This document shows positions 9,012-17,505 of a DNA stretch of 64,000 nucleotides, piece by piece (position 1 is the stretch's first letter; each line of letters opens with the position of its first letter). The notes under the pieces were generated by a model, which saw nothing but the letters and a program-made list of their open reading frames with translations, did not search any database and was not told the DNA's origin. The DNA comes from Enterococcus silesiacus. GTDB taxonomy: Bacteria; Bacillota; Bacilli; Lactobacillales; Enterococcaceae. Made by a program: the position numbers and the translations under genes. The DNA lies in assembly GCA_001465115.1 (NCBI GenBank), contig CP013614.1:434001-498000 (forward strand). The letters run 5' to 3'.

Positions 9012-10142
9012 TTAGTAGCGTAGGACAGCTACTATGGTTTTTTCATCAGGAGAAGCTTTTTGGTCTAAAACAAAAACTTTTCCGCCTGTTCTAAGCACAT
9101 TGTCTGTGACTTTGTTCAAAACTTTTCGACGGTCAAATTCTTCTGTCGACATGTCTGTTGTTTCATTAACAAAATTAGCAGTAGAAATGAAGAAATGAGA
9201 GACTTTTCCTTCATCAGATGCTGGTACGATATCAACAAGCTGGTCGACGAATTTTTTGTCTAACAACGAATTGTAAGTTGCAGTTTCAATGGCTTCTAAT
9301 TCTTCATTGATTTTACGTGCGCCTTTTTCAATCTCTTGGAAAGAAACTTGTGCTGGAGAAAGTGCCACCGAAGCATCCGTTACGAGATAAGGATTTTTTG
9401 CGATTTTTTTAAATAATGTTTGATTTTCTGGTAAAGCATATAAGCGAATAGGTAAGTTATCAGCGTTTGTAAATGCGTCTTTTAAGTAATTATCAATCGC
9501 TTGATAGTAGTTAGTCCAGTCGATTTTTACTTCTTCATCCTTTGTATTAACACCATGATAAGCAACGCCTTCTTTTGAAGAACCATTGTAACCTGTCCCG
9601 CCCTGAATTGAGTAGTTCATACTGCCACCAGTAAGCTCGTCACCTAAAGCGCCGACAAGGTCAGTTGGTGCATCGCTAGGTAAATCGACTTTTTTTACTT
9701 GATTATTTTCAACCAAGTAAAGCTGCATAGAGTCACGATTTAAAGTCATTAAATAATAACGATAATTAAATTGATTGTTTTTGATGATACCTAGGAGATA
9801 AGGTCGATCGTCAACGTAATATTGATTGTCAACAGGTACATTTAATCGATGAATAAAAATGTCTTTCTCACTAATAATGATCGATACACTTTTTGTAGCA
9901 TTACGCCAAAATGAAGCATCAGCAAGCAAAGCATCGATTTTGTCTTGAAAAGATGTCCAAGATGAATCAGTATATTTTTTCTCAAAGCGGATTTTCGCAG
10001 CCTTAGCAAAATTTTTTAAAGCCAATGAATCCTTTTCGACATCTTGATGAGCGACATGAGTATTTAGAATAAATGTTACAAAGGGACCTTGAACTTCGTC
10101 AGAGAATAGAACAGATAAATTGTCTTTTTCTTGATCTAACAT
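9012..10142 (-). CDS. baeRF-type (bacterial eRF1-like) protein
   Basis: A soluble protein of 376 residues with no signal peptide or membrane segment. The layout resembles the bacterial archaeo-eukaryotic release-factor families (baeRF) described from comparative genomics: an N-terminal alpha/beta domain, a glycine-rich loop near residue 180 (GGSMNYSIQGGTGY), and a C-terminal domain ending in VPASDEGKVSHFFIS ... GGKVFVLD. These families are inferred to act on ribosomes or tRNA-like substrates, but the biochemical role is unknown, so a release function should not be assumed. The ribosome-binding site AGGAGG (10149-10154) and 30 bases upstream match the acnA leader exactly. Confidence 0.6.
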   Translation of the reverse strand: MLDQEKDNLSVLFSDEVQGPFVTFILNTHVAHQDVEKDSLALKNFAKAAKIRFEKKYTDSSWTSFQDKIDALLADASFWRNATKSVSIIISEKDIFIHRLNVPVDNQYYVDDRPYLLGIIKNNQFNYRYYLMTLNRDSMQLYLVENNQVKKVDLPSDAPTDLVGALGDELTGGSMNYSIQGGTGYNGSSKEGVAYHGVNTKDEEVKIDWTNYYQAIDNYLKDAFTNADNLPIRLYALPENQTLFKKIAKNPYLVTDASVALSPAQVSFQEIEKGARKINEELEAIETATYNSLLDKKFVDQLVDIVPASDEGKVSHFFISTANFVNETTDMSTEEFDRRKVLNKVTDNVLRTGGKVFVLDQKASPDEKTIVAVLRY

Positions 10143-10160
10143 AATACATTCCTCCTAATT

Positions 10161-10275
10161 TAAAAGCGGAACAAATCGGTTAATCCTGTAGAATATTAGT
10201 GATTGACAGTAAAACGTTCGTTGTTTCATTGACAGTGTATCTAGTTTTCTAAGGATTGATTTGTAAAGCTAAATA
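10161..10275 (-). repeat. A-type palindromic repeat upstream of the baeRF gene
   Basis: In the gene's orientation the stretch starts TTTACAAATCAATCCTTAG and ends ACCGATTTGTTCCGCTTTT, matching element A of the acnA leader, then continues AAATTAGGAGG as there. The middle has diverged (AACGTTCGTTGTTTCATTG). A possible promoter lies upstream (TTCCAA-17-TACACT with extended TGC, about 10309-10337, minus strand). Confidence 0.8.
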
Positions 10276-10387
10276 ATATATCAGTAACAGTTCATTGGTA
10301 CTAATAAAAGTGTAGCACAGGCATAAAAATGTTGGAACTAATATGATTTGGAAGAATATAAATAAAAGAAAAACGTAAAAAAACATT

Positions 10388-10414
10388 CTATGAGTAATTC
10401 CTCATAGTTTTTTT
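10388..10414 (+). terminator. Orphan intrinsic terminator
   Basis: CTATGAG, six-base loop, CTCATAG, then seven T. No plus-strand gene precedes it, so it ends either an unrecognised short RNA or readthrough. Confidence 0.6.
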
Positions 10415-10645
10415 ATGGAATACAAAATAGTCGTTCATTTTTATTTTAAGTGAGGGTGTTAACATGTCTTCATGCCAATTATCCCGAATTGGTTTTTCAT
10501 ACTTACTCCTACCAAGAGTAAATAACAACCTTCATTTCCACCACAGACGACGGTCGTGGTGGTTTTTTGTTTATACAAAATGAGAGTGACACTAGAATCA
10601 GAATAACTGATTTTTAGTGTCACTCTCATTGGTTCGTTTTTTGTA
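10415..10645. other. Structured intergenic region with several hairpins
   Basis: Contains CCAATT-N6-AATTGG followed by TTTTT (about 10472-10494), a strong plus-strand terminator CCACCAC-N11-GTGGTGG plus T6 (10538-10568), and a 16-base perfect stem AATGAGAGTGACACTA (10579-10594 with 10615-10630) that probably terminates the minus-strand protease gene. Two short frames have good ribosome-binding sites: plus 10464 (39 codons, running through the terminator) and minus MKNQFGIIGMKTC. Neither is convincing as a gene; a regulatory RNA pair is possible. Confidence 0.45.
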
Positions 10646-11323
10646 TCACAACGCCTCAATAAATCGATTCGTCCGAAACAACCGTGCTTCCAAATTCGTC
10701 CCCAATTCAATCGCTGCATGTTGTCCTTTACCGCTAAATTTATATCGAATAGCATCCGCATTTGTTTTAGCAGCGATGTAAGAAACACCAAAATTAGCCT
10801 GCATTGTATGAATTAAACGAACATAAAGGGCACTTTCTGATATGCCAAAATGATTCGACAGCTGGGACAAATTCCAGCCTTCCTTTAAAAAGCGGAAGAA
10901 TACAACGTCAGGTACAAGAATCGCAGACGCCCCAATGTTAGCCTGAAATTCATGCAGCACTTCGTTATAAGAATACTGGAGGCTACGATCTGTATCAGTA
11001 AAAACCGTATCATGTTCAGTCATATGGAACAAATAGTGTGTGATTTCATGGCTGATCGTAAAATTCTTTCTTTTTTCACTCATATTTTGATTATAGCCAA
11101 TCGTGGTCTCTAAAGAGTCTTGAACGATCATACCGGAAATACGATCTCTAGCGACGCCATCAAATGGAAAACTGCGCATTGAAACGCCCTTAGATTTTAC
11201 GAAATCCCAAAGATAGGAACAGTCATAATTTTCATAACCGATATTATTTGCGACCATCAATGCCGAGATATAATCGTTTATTTTATCTGAAAAACTAAGA
11301 TATTCATCAATTTGCTCTGTCAT
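10646..11323 (-). CDS. ImmA/IrrE-family metallopeptidase
   Basis: A cytoplasmic zinc protease family (DUF955) that cleaves or inactivates phage or ICE repressors, often on DNA damage. The 225-residue protein has the zinc motif HEITH at 92-96 and the downstream helix HEFQANIGASAILVP supplying further conserved residues. The C-terminal 60 residues look like a small unassigned domain. It lies seven bases downstream of the XRE repressor gene, the classic ImmR-ImmA order, so that repressor is its likely target. The partner genes suggest descent from a prophage. Confidence 0.85.
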   Translation of the reverse strand: MTEQIDEYLSFSDKINDYISALMVANNIGYENYDCSYLWDFVKSKGVSMRSFPFDGVARDRISGMIVQDSLETTIGYNQNMSEKRKNFTISHEITHYLFHMTEHDTVFTDTDRSLQYSYNEVLHEFQANIGASAILVPDVVFFRFLKEGWNLSQLSNHFGISESALYVRLIHTMQANFGVSYIAAKTNADAIRYKFSGKGQHAAIELGTNLEARLFRTNRFIEAL

Positions 11324-11330
11324 CCAATAA

Positions 11331-11708
11331 TCACGCCTTGTCGTCTTGTTTTAATTCTCGTTCACGTTCGATTTCAGATTTTCTAAAACGAAGAAAGCGA
11401 TCTACTTCATCTTTCAATTCATCCACTTCATTTTTAGACAATCCATCAGTATTCATTCGAAACATAATCTGAGAGGAAAGATTTTCTTCTTGAGTTGTTG
11501 CAGAAATACCAGGTATTTCTGATCTTCCAAGTAAGTAGTCAGTAGAAACCTCGAAATAGTCAGCTACTTTTTGAATATTTTCTATTTTCGGAGAAGAAGT
11601 ATCCCACCGTCTAATTTGTCCATTAGAAATCCCGGTATTTCGCTCAATTTCGGCAAATGTCACTTTTTTCTTGTCAGCAAGTTCTTTGATTCTGTAAGTT
11701 AAACTCAT
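11331..11708 (-). CDS. XRE-family helix-turn-helix repressor (cI/ImmR-like)
   Basis: A 125-residue repressor with an N-terminal HTH_3 domain (residues 1-62: RIKELADKKKVTFAEIERNT, the recognition helix around SNGQIRRW, then YFEVSTDYLLGRSE) and an acidic C-terminal oligomerisation tail. ATG 11706-11708 is preferred: it follows AAAGG and lies downstream of the promoter and operators; the frame is open 22 codons further up, into the operator DNA. The first operator copy lies between its putative -35 and -10, which predicts autorepression. It probably controls the divergent arpU-holin genes too. Confidence 0.88.
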   Translation of the reverse strand: MSLTYRIKELADKKKVTFAEIERNTGISNGQIRRWDTSSPKIENIQKVADYFEVSTDYLLGRSEIPGISATTQEENLSSQIMFRMNTDGLSKNEVDELKDEVDRFLRFRKSEIERERELKQDDKA

Positions 11709-11747
11709 GTTTTTCAACCTTTCATAAGCATATATGAAAAAAATATT

Positions 11748-11830
11748 AGCTTTTAAGCTATTTTTAGTTGACAATTAGCTTTTAAGCTATTAAAATGTTC
11801 TTATAAGCTAATTTATCAGTGAATAGTTAG
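11748..11830. promoter_or_regulatory. Operator cluster for the XRE repressor
   Basis: The perfect inverted repeat AGCTT-TT-AAGCT occurs at 11748-11759 and 11777-11788. Related half-sites (AAGCTAA) follow near 11805-11812 and 11834-11842. The first copy lies between TTGTCA (minus strand, about 11773-11768) and TAATAT, placing it in the repressor's own promoter. Confidence 0.7.
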
Positions 11831-11907
11831 TCAAAAGCTAATCTGGCAGTTTTATTCTAAACTAGAAAACTGCCAAAAGTAGAATAGCGCTTATTTAACT
11901 ATGCTTA

Positions 11908-11913
11908 TATAAT
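11908..11913 (+). promoter_or_regulatory. Likely -10 of the arpU promoter
   Basis: TATAAT on the plus strand, about 87 bases before arpU, with no clear -35 at the proper distance. AAAGCTAT just downstream resembles a repressor half-site. The divergent layout fits repression by the XRE protein. Confidence 0.4.
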
Positions 11914-11999
11914 AGCGTAAAAGCTATTATTAGTCAATGGTTTAATCATATCTTAGCTAATTCACTAAATAAGAAGATAAACAAAGGAGAGGATAAAAT

Positions 12000-12419
12000 A
12001 TGCTATTATTTCCCGAAATCGATCGAAAGAAAACGAAAAAAAAGGTTCATGATTTACTGACGGCCTATCGCACATTAGTGAGAATTGCAGGTGAGAAGCA
12101 TGCGCCAAAAGTAACGACCGCGTATACATTTGAAATGGATAATACGGAAGACAAATTCTCGCATAAAACTGAAGAAACAGTGGACCGAAGACATCTTGCA
12201 GAAGTTGAATTAGAAAAGATAACAGAGGCTTTGAATCAACTGGATACCTATGACAGACAACTGTTATATGATAAATACATGGACCGTAATTTTACAACAA
12301 ATATCGCAATTTATATGAAACATCATATGAGTGAAAGTAAGTTTTATCGTGAATTAGATAAAGCCTTGATTCGATTTGCTGAGTCTTATGAAAGTGGGGC
12401 GCTATTGATAGAAAAGTGA
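12000..12419 (+). CDS. ArpU-family phage transcriptional regulator
   Basis: A 139-residue basic, helix-rich protein of the ArpU/RinA-like family that activates late (packaging and lysis) genes in Gram-positive phages; the founding member was found in Enterococcus hirae as a regulator of muramidase export. The N-terminus LLFPEIDRKKTKKKV and the C-terminal sigma-like helices (LDTYDRQLLYDKYMDRNFTT ... ESKFYRELDKALIRFAE) fit. RBS GGAGAGG lies nine bases upstream. It stands alone with a holin gene, without terminase or structural genes, so it belongs to a prophage remnant or a domesticated module. Confidence 0.85.
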   Translation: MLLFPEIDRKKTKKKVHDLLTAYRTLVRIAGEKHAPKVTTAYTFEMDNTEDKFSHKTEETVDRRHLAEVELEKITEALNQLDTYDRQLLYDKYMDRNFTTNIAIYMKHHMSESKFYRELDKALIRFAESYESGALLIEK

Positions 12420-12591
12420 CATTTTTATGGGAGAGAAAAGGCAGTTTGGTCCAAAATAAATAAGTTAAAATTTAATTATGTCGCTAGTTAAAAAGTGCTC
12501 ACGAAAATAAACGCATAAAGCAGTTAGTTTAAACTAGCAGATTAGCAAAGCAATAATAAGTTTGACTAAATAATGGAAAAAGGTGGTAATT

Positions 12592-12981
12592 ATGAAAATG
12601 TTTGAGTATTTAGATCGTTTTTTAGTGGATGCAGATCACAAAGCAATTTACGTTTTAGCCTTGATTTGTATTGCTATGATGATTGATTTTTTAAGCGGCA
12701 GTTTGGCAGCAAAAATCAATCCCAAAATTAACTTTTTAAGTAAAGTAGGCATTAATGGGATTTTACGAAAAGTGGCAAGTATGGTACTGTTGATGTTCTT
12801 TATTCCTTTGGCGCCATTGATCCCAGGCGGAACAGGAGTGGGCTTGATTTATGTATTATACGTGGGGTATCTTTTAATGGAGTTAAAATCAATCTTTGAA
12901 AACTATAAAAAAATGGGGATTGGAACTGAACTATTCGAAAATTTTATCAAGAATATCAAAAATGAAAAAGAAGATGACTAA
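12592..12981 (+). CDS. Phage-type holin
   Basis: A small 129-residue membrane protein of the toxin-secretion/phage-lysis holin family (Holin_4). Hydrophobic segments lie near residues 17-38, 58-78 and 82-102, separated by the family-like stretch DFLSGSLAAKINPKINFLSK, and the tail is charged (NIKNEKEDD). ATG 12592 follows AGGTGG by five bases; a GTG three codons earlier overlaps that site and is less likely. No endolysin gene follows; the next gene is a convergent transporter. It could release a chromosomal autolysin or be inert. Confidence 0.82.
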   Translation: MKMFEYLDRFLVDADHKAIYVLALICIAMMIDFLSGSLAAKINPKINFLSKVGINGILRKVASMVLLMFFIPLAPLIPGGTGVGLIYVLYVGYLLMELKSIFENYKKMGIGTELFENFIKNIKNEKEDD

Positions 12982-13001
12982 CGGTCATTGCCTAATTAAG
13001 T

Positions 13002-13050
13002 AAAAAAATGAAACTGAGTGCAGACTTTCCTGCCGCAGTTTCATTTTTTT
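13002..13050. terminator. Bidirectional terminator, holin and MFS exporter
   Basis: AAAAAAATGAAACTG (13002 onward) and CAGTTTCATTTTTTT (to 13050) form a perfect 15-base stem with A and T tracts, between convergent genes. Confidence 0.9.
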
Positions 13051-13056
13051 ACGTGT

Positions 13057-14493
13057 CTATTTTTTGCTAGCTTTTAATGACCGAAAGAAAGTCAGCCCCA
13101 AAGCCGTCAAACATAAAATAAAGGAACCTAAGAAAGTGATTCTCATCCCAAAAATAAAGATATCAGGGCGTTCACTGATAAACGTCGTCACACGTTGACC
13201 ATAAACGGCACTCATTGCGTTATACAAAATCGTTGTAGCTAAGGCAATTCCTAAAACCATCCCTAAATTGCGGGCAAACGAGTTCATGCTTCCGGCAACG
13301 CCTAAATCCTCTTTTGAAACACTACTCATAACAGTCGTATTATTGGGCGATTGGAAAAGTGCATTGCCTAAGCCCATAATGCCTGTCGCTAAAATATAAT
13401 ACCAAAGCGGCGTGCCTTGATTTAAAAACATATACATCAAAGACGTGATCGATAATAAAACCAAACCAGAAAAAGTTAAAAGCTTTGTCCCAATTTTATC
13501 TGTTAAAAATCCACTGATAGGAGAGCCTACTACCATCAATAAAGGAAAGACCATCATTAACAATCCAGCCTTACTTGCAGGCAACCCGCGTGCATTTTGT
13601 AAATAAAACGGAATCACAACATTGACAAAGAAGTTAGATGAAAAAATCAAGACAGCTGTAATCAAGCTCATCGTAAAAACTTTATTTTTAAAAATAGAAA
13701 AAGTGATCAATGGTTGACTGACACGTTTTTCTACTCTAATAAAAATGATAAATGAAAGTAATGCAAAGACGAATAATACTAATGATAAAGCAGCATTAAA
13801 ACCGATTTCTTGACCAATAAAGATCCCACCAAAGAACGTCATAATAAATACAGCGAACAAACTAAATCCAAGCATATCAACTTTTTTTCCGCTTTTAGTA
13901 ATATCTTTTGGTAAAAATTTTTCGCCAATCAAAATTGTGATGATCCCAACTGGAACATTGATCCAGAAAATATAAGACCATGAAAACTGAGAAAGAATCA
14001 ACCCGCCGATTCCAGGCCCTGCAATTGAACCCAGCGAAACGAAAGCGCCGATCGAACCTAATGCGCGGCCGCGTTCTTTAAATGGAAAGACTTCTGTAAT
14101 GATCCCAGAATTTGCGGCCATCGTCATACTTGAGCCAATTCCTTGAACGATTCGTGCGAACAAAAGAAAGGTCAGCGATTGATTGAAGCCACATAACAGC
14201 GAACCGACCGTAAAGATCACGGTGCCGATTCGATAGACTTTAATCTTACCAAAACTATCCCCAATTTTTCCAAACAGTAATAAACAAGCACAGACGATCA
14301 TCAAATAAATCGAAACGATCCATTCTGATTGATTCATCGGTACATTCATATCTTTTGAAATGGTTGGTAAAGCTATATTGACGATACTGGCATCTAATGT
14401 AGACATAAACGTAAACATCGCGACCGAAACCAAAATCCACCAGCGATTTTTTTGTACTTTTGCATTTTCTTGAAAACTATTGATTGTTTCCAT
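13057..14493 (-). CDS. MFS drug:H+ antiporter, DHA2 (14-TM) family
   Basis: A 478-residue integral membrane exporter of the EmrB/QacA type. Motif D1 (LDASIVNIALPTISKDM, residues 33-49) in TM1 and motif C-like GSIAGPGIGGLI in TM5 mark the drug:proton antiporters; motif A appears as GKIGDSFGKIKVYRIG. Fourteen membrane segments can be counted. RBS GGAGAT is eight bases before ATG. A promoter CTGACA-18-TATGAT (14561-14532, minus strand) is plausible. No dedicated regulator is adjacent. Substrate cannot be predicted. Confidence 0.88.
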   Translation of the reverse strand: METINSFQENAKVQKNRWWILVSVAMFTFMSTLDASIVNIALPTISKDMNVPMNQSEWIVSIYLMIVCACLLLFGKIGDSFGKIKVYRIGTVIFTVGSLLCGFNQSLTFLLFARIVQGIGSSMTMAANSGIITEVFPFKERGRALGSIGAFVSLGSIAGPGIGGLILSQFSWSYIFWINVPVGIITILIGEKFLPKDITKSGKKVDMLGFSLFAVFIMTFFGGIFIGQEIGFNAALSLVLFVFALLSFIIFIRVEKRVSQPLITFSIFKNKVFTMSLITAVLIFSSNFFVNVVIPFYLQNARGLPASKAGLLMMVFPLLMVVGSPISGFLTDKIGTKLLTFSGLVLLSITSLMYMFLNQGTPLWYYILATGIMGLGNALFQSPNNTTVMSSVSKEDLGVAGSMNSFARNLGMVLGIALATTILYNAMSAVYGQRVTTFISERPDIFIFGMRITFLGSFILCLTALGLTFFRSLKASKK

Positions 14494-14888
14494 TTATCCA
14501 TCTCCTCAAAAAGTATAAATGATCCGCTATTATCATACTCCTTTTTTGAAAAAAATGTCAGTGAAAAAATCATGAAAATGATTCTATTCATCAAAGTCTC
14601 GGGAGAAAGCAAGGAGCTAATCAGTTTATTGTAAAATATAGGGCTATGTGGTTCGTTTTATTTTTTTCTTCTGTTACAATAGGAAGAGAATAACTGTACT
14701 AAAATGTGTCATTTTTTGTTATACTTTTTAAGTGAAGTCAAATGGTGAGAAAGTGCCATCTGTCTCAGTAATGATTTAAAGAGTTGTAAAACAGGTTGAT
14801 TACCCAGGAAAAATAAAATCTTGATCGTTACAATCATGATGGTCGTCGAACAACTGTATGAATGCTCAAGAACATAGATTTTTAATCT

Positions 14889-14975
14889 AGCTAGACAAAC
14901 GAAGACTCTCGGAAAATATCTGAATAAACGACGTATGATACAAAGCAAGTCTCATTGTCGATTTTCTGATGCTTA
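14889..14975 (+). repeat. Diverged B-type palindromic repeat upstream of ytoI
   Basis: ATCTAGCTAGACAAACGAAG followed by ACTCTCGGAAAA resembles the left half of the 122-bp units, and GATTTTCTGATGCTT resembles the right end. It lies 40 bases before the ytoI ribosome-binding site. The rest of the gap 14494-15016 holds only the exporter promoter and AT-rich DNA. Confidence 0.55.
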
Positions 14976-15016
14976 ACTAATTAATGGTTTGGACTGCTTT
15001 TTATGAGGAGGATATT

Positions 15017-16339
15017 ATGGCTACGAAACATGATCAAATATTAAAATACATTGAAGGGTTACCGATTGGCGACCGCATTTCAGTTCGAAGCATCGCAAAA
15101 AATCTTGGGGTCAGTGAAGGAACTGCCTATCGAGCAATCAAGGATGCTGAAAATATCGGTTTGGTTTCAACAATTCAGCGTGTGGGCACGATCCGGATTG
15201 AACGAAAATTAAAAAAACATATTGAAAAATTAACATTTGGTGAAGTCGTTCGAATCATCGAAGGAGATGTTTTGGGTGGTTCTGCTGGGCTGGATAAGGT
15301 GTTAAATAAATTTGTGATCGGCGCAATGACAGAAAAAGCGATGACACGATATATTACACCAGGTTCCTTGATGATCGTCGGAAATCGTCAAGGTGTTCAG
15401 AAATTAGCACTAGAAAATGGTGCTGCTGTTTTGATTACCGGAGGTTTTGATACGGAAGTTGAAATTGCTGAATTAGCTGATGAATTAGAGATGCCAGTGC
15501 TAAGAACAACTTATGATACGTTTACCGTAGCTACCATGATCAATCGGGCGTTGAGTGATCAGCTGATCAAAAAAGATATTATGCTAGTCAGCGATATCTA
15601 TACAACGCTAGAAAAAACAAATTACCTATTTTCGACGAATACGATTGCTGAGTACCAAAAACTTTCGGAAAAGACGCATCATTCACGTTTCCCAGTAGTG
15701 AATAAAAGCTTGCGTTTAGTCGGGATCGTCACGGCTAAAGATGTTTTAGGAAAAACAGAGACCTTAACAATGGATAAAGTCATGACCAAAGATCCAATCG
15801 TTGTGAAAAAAATGATGAGTGTTGCCAGTGTCAGTCATCAAATGATTTGGGACGGATTGGAAGTAATGCCAGTTGTCGAGGATGATTTATCTTTAGTTGG
15901 CTTTGTTTCCAGGCAAGATGTGATGAAGGCGATGCAGTTGGTTCAACGACAACCGCAAATTGCTGATACGATTTCTGATCAAATTTCCGGTGAGGTAATG
16001 CCGATCGAAGAAAGTAATAAAGCGAGCGAACCTCAATTTAAATTTTCAGTAACACCTCAAATGGTCAACAGTGTCGGAACGATTTCCTTTGGTGTATTAA
16101 GTGAAATAATTGCCAATGTAACACAGCGGACAATGATTACGAATCAAAGAAGAAATGTTCTGATCGAGCAGATGAGTTTGCATTATCTACGTTTGATTCA
16201 GTTGGAAAGCGAGTTGAATATTCGTCCAAGAGTTTTAGAAATCGGACGCCGTTCAGCAAAACTGGATATTGAAGTTTATTTGGAGAACGCCCTTGTTGCT
16301 AAAGCAATTGTTGTTTGTCAAGTGATGGAGCGTACTTAG
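15017..16339 (+). CDS. ytoI: YtoI-like CBS-domain transcriptional regulator
   Basis: A 440-residue multidomain protein: N-terminal winged helix (residues 1-60, SVRSIAKNLGVSEGTAYRAI), DRTGG-like domain (about 85-180), two CBS repeats (about 190-305, MTKDPIVVKKMMSVASVSHQ and MPVVEDDLSLVGFVSRQDV), and a C-terminal thioesterase-like hot-dog domain (about 320-440). CBS pairs bind adenine nucleotides, so a nucleotide-sensing regulator is likely, but targets are unknown. ATG 15017 is chosen for GAGGAGG at 15005-15011; an upstream in-frame ATG at 14984 lacks one. It sits 13 bases before nrnA, as in Bacillus, where ytoI and nrnA (ytqI) are neighbours. Confidence 0.85.
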   Translation: MATKHDQILKYIEGLPIGDRISVRSIAKNLGVSEGTAYRAIKDAENIGLVSTIQRVGTIRIERKLKKHIEKLTFGEVVRIIEGDVLGGSAGLDKVLNKFVIGAMTEKAMTRYITPGSLMIVGNRQGVQKLALENGAAVLITGGFDTEVEIAELADELEMPVLRTTYDTFTVATMINRALSDQLIKKDIMLVSDIYTTLEKTNYLFSTNTIAEYQKLSEKTHHSRFPVVNKSLRLVGIVTAKDVLGKTETLTMDKVMTKDPIVVKKMMSVASVSHQMIWDGLEVMPVVEDDLSLVGFVSRQDVMKAMQLVQRQPQIADTISDQISGEVMPIEESNKASEPQFKFSVTPQMVNSVGTISFGVLSEIIANVTQRTMITNQRRNVLIEQMSLHYLRLIQLESELNIRPRVLEIGRRSAKLDIEVYLENALVAKAIVVCQVMERT

Positions 16340-16352
16340 GAGGATATAGAAT

Positions 16353-17303
16353 ATGGATGTTGTAAAAGATATTTTAACAAAAATCAAAGCATATCAAACG
16401 ATTATCATTCATCGTCATCAAAGACCTGATCCAGATGCGATTGGTTCACAAGCAGGATTAGCAGAAATTTTGAGGATGAGTTTTCCAGATAAAAATATTT
16501 ATCAGGTAGGTGGTCCTGTTGAGGGCTTGGAGTTTTTGGCTGAAATGGATGAAGTCTCTGATGAGATGTATCAAAATGCTTTAGTGATTGTCACTGACAC
16601 AGCTAATTCTCCAAGAATCAGTGATGATCGTTATAATTTAGGCGCAGAATTGATCAAAATCGATCATCATCCAAACGATGACCCTTATGGTGATTTAGTC
16701 TGGGTCAATCCCAAGGCAAGCAGCTGTAGTGAGATTATTGCAGACTTTCATCATCTTAATCAAGAGGAGCTGACTATGAATAATAATGCTGCTCGGTTGT
16801 TATATGCAGGAATCATTGGTGATACTGGTCGATTTTTGTATCCTGCAACTACACCGCACACGTTAGAGGTAGCAGCTGAGTTAATGACCTATGATTTTAA
16901 CGCAGCAGCATTAAATCGTGAATTAGAACAAATTCCGATGAGTGTCGCTAAATTAGCTGGCTATGTGTATCAAAATATTAACGTAGATGAGTATGGAGCA
17001 GCTTTCGTGATACTGCCTCAATCTTTACTTAATGATTATGGAATCGTTGATTCAGAGACTGCTGCGATCGTGCCATTACCAGGTGTGATCGATGAAGTTT
17101 TAGCATGGGGCATATTCGTAGAGCAACCAGAAGGCTATTATCGAGTACGTTTACGTTCAAAAGGACCTGTGATCAATGAGCTAGCTAAAAAACATCACGG
17201 AGGCGGTCACCCACTAGCCAGTGGTGCTAATGCTAAAAGCCAAGATGAAATCGATGATATTTATAGTGAGCTTCAGCAGCTGTGTAAAGAATATAAAAAA
17301 TAA
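16353..17303 (+). CDS. nrnA: Bifunctional oligoribonuclease/pAp phosphatase NrnA
   Basis: DHH/DHHA1 phosphoesterase that degrades nanoRNA (2-5 nt) and dephosphorylates 3'-phosphoadenosine 5'-phosphate. At 316 residues it has family length. The Mn-binding motifs are present: HRHQRPDPDAIGS (20-32), DTANSPR near 87, DHHPND near 109, and C-terminal GGGHPLASGA near 288 (DHHA1 substrate binding). RBS AGGAGG lies upstream and ytoI ends 13 bases before the start, so the two are co-transcribed. Confidence 0.92.
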   Translation: MDVVKDILTKIKAYQTIIIHRHQRPDPDAIGSQAGLAEILRMSFPDKNIYQVGGPVEGLEFLAEMDEVSDEMYQNALVIVTDTANSPRISDDRYNLGAELIKIDHHPNDDPYGDLVWVNPKASSCSEIIADFHHLNQEELTMNNNAARLLYAGIIGDTGRFLYPATTPHTLEVAAELMTYDFNAAALNRELEQIPMSVAKLAGYVYQNINVDEYGAAFVILPQSLLNDYGIVDSETAAIVPLPGVIDEVLAWGIFVEQPEGYYRVRLRSKGPVINELAKKHHGGGHPLASGANAKSQDEIDDIYSELQQLCKEYKK

Positions 17304-17315
17304 CAACTGAAAGCA

Positions 17316-17435
17316 TTTACATTTATCGTGACATCCGTTATACTAAACTTAGTTAAATAGCGGATAGTGATTGTTTAAGACAAGCTAAACCTGATTGTGC
17401 CAAATAACTTTATTTGGTGTAGTTAGGTTTTTTTC
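17316..17435 (+). promoter_or_regulatory. Promoter and terminator-bearing leader before the phosphatase lipoprotein
   Basis: TTTACA (17316-17321), 17-base spacer, TATACT (17339-17344) is a near-ideal promoter 12 bases past the nrnA stop. About 40 bases into the transcript, AAACCTGA...CCAAATA pairs with TATTTGG...TTAGGTTT (17387-17430) followed by seven T. The lipoprotein gene starts 70 bases later with no second promoter apparent, so this is either a terminated short RNA or an attenuator. Confidence 0.6.
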
Positions 17436-17505
17436 TTTTTTTTAAAGCAAAAATATCAAGAGACTGTTTAACTAAAAATAAGGAATAGTATGGAGGAAAA
17501 ATGGT

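Noticed and set aside
11709..11774. Longer N-terminus for the XRE repressor
   Set aside because: It would be encoded by the operator and promoter DNA and lacks a ribosome-binding site.
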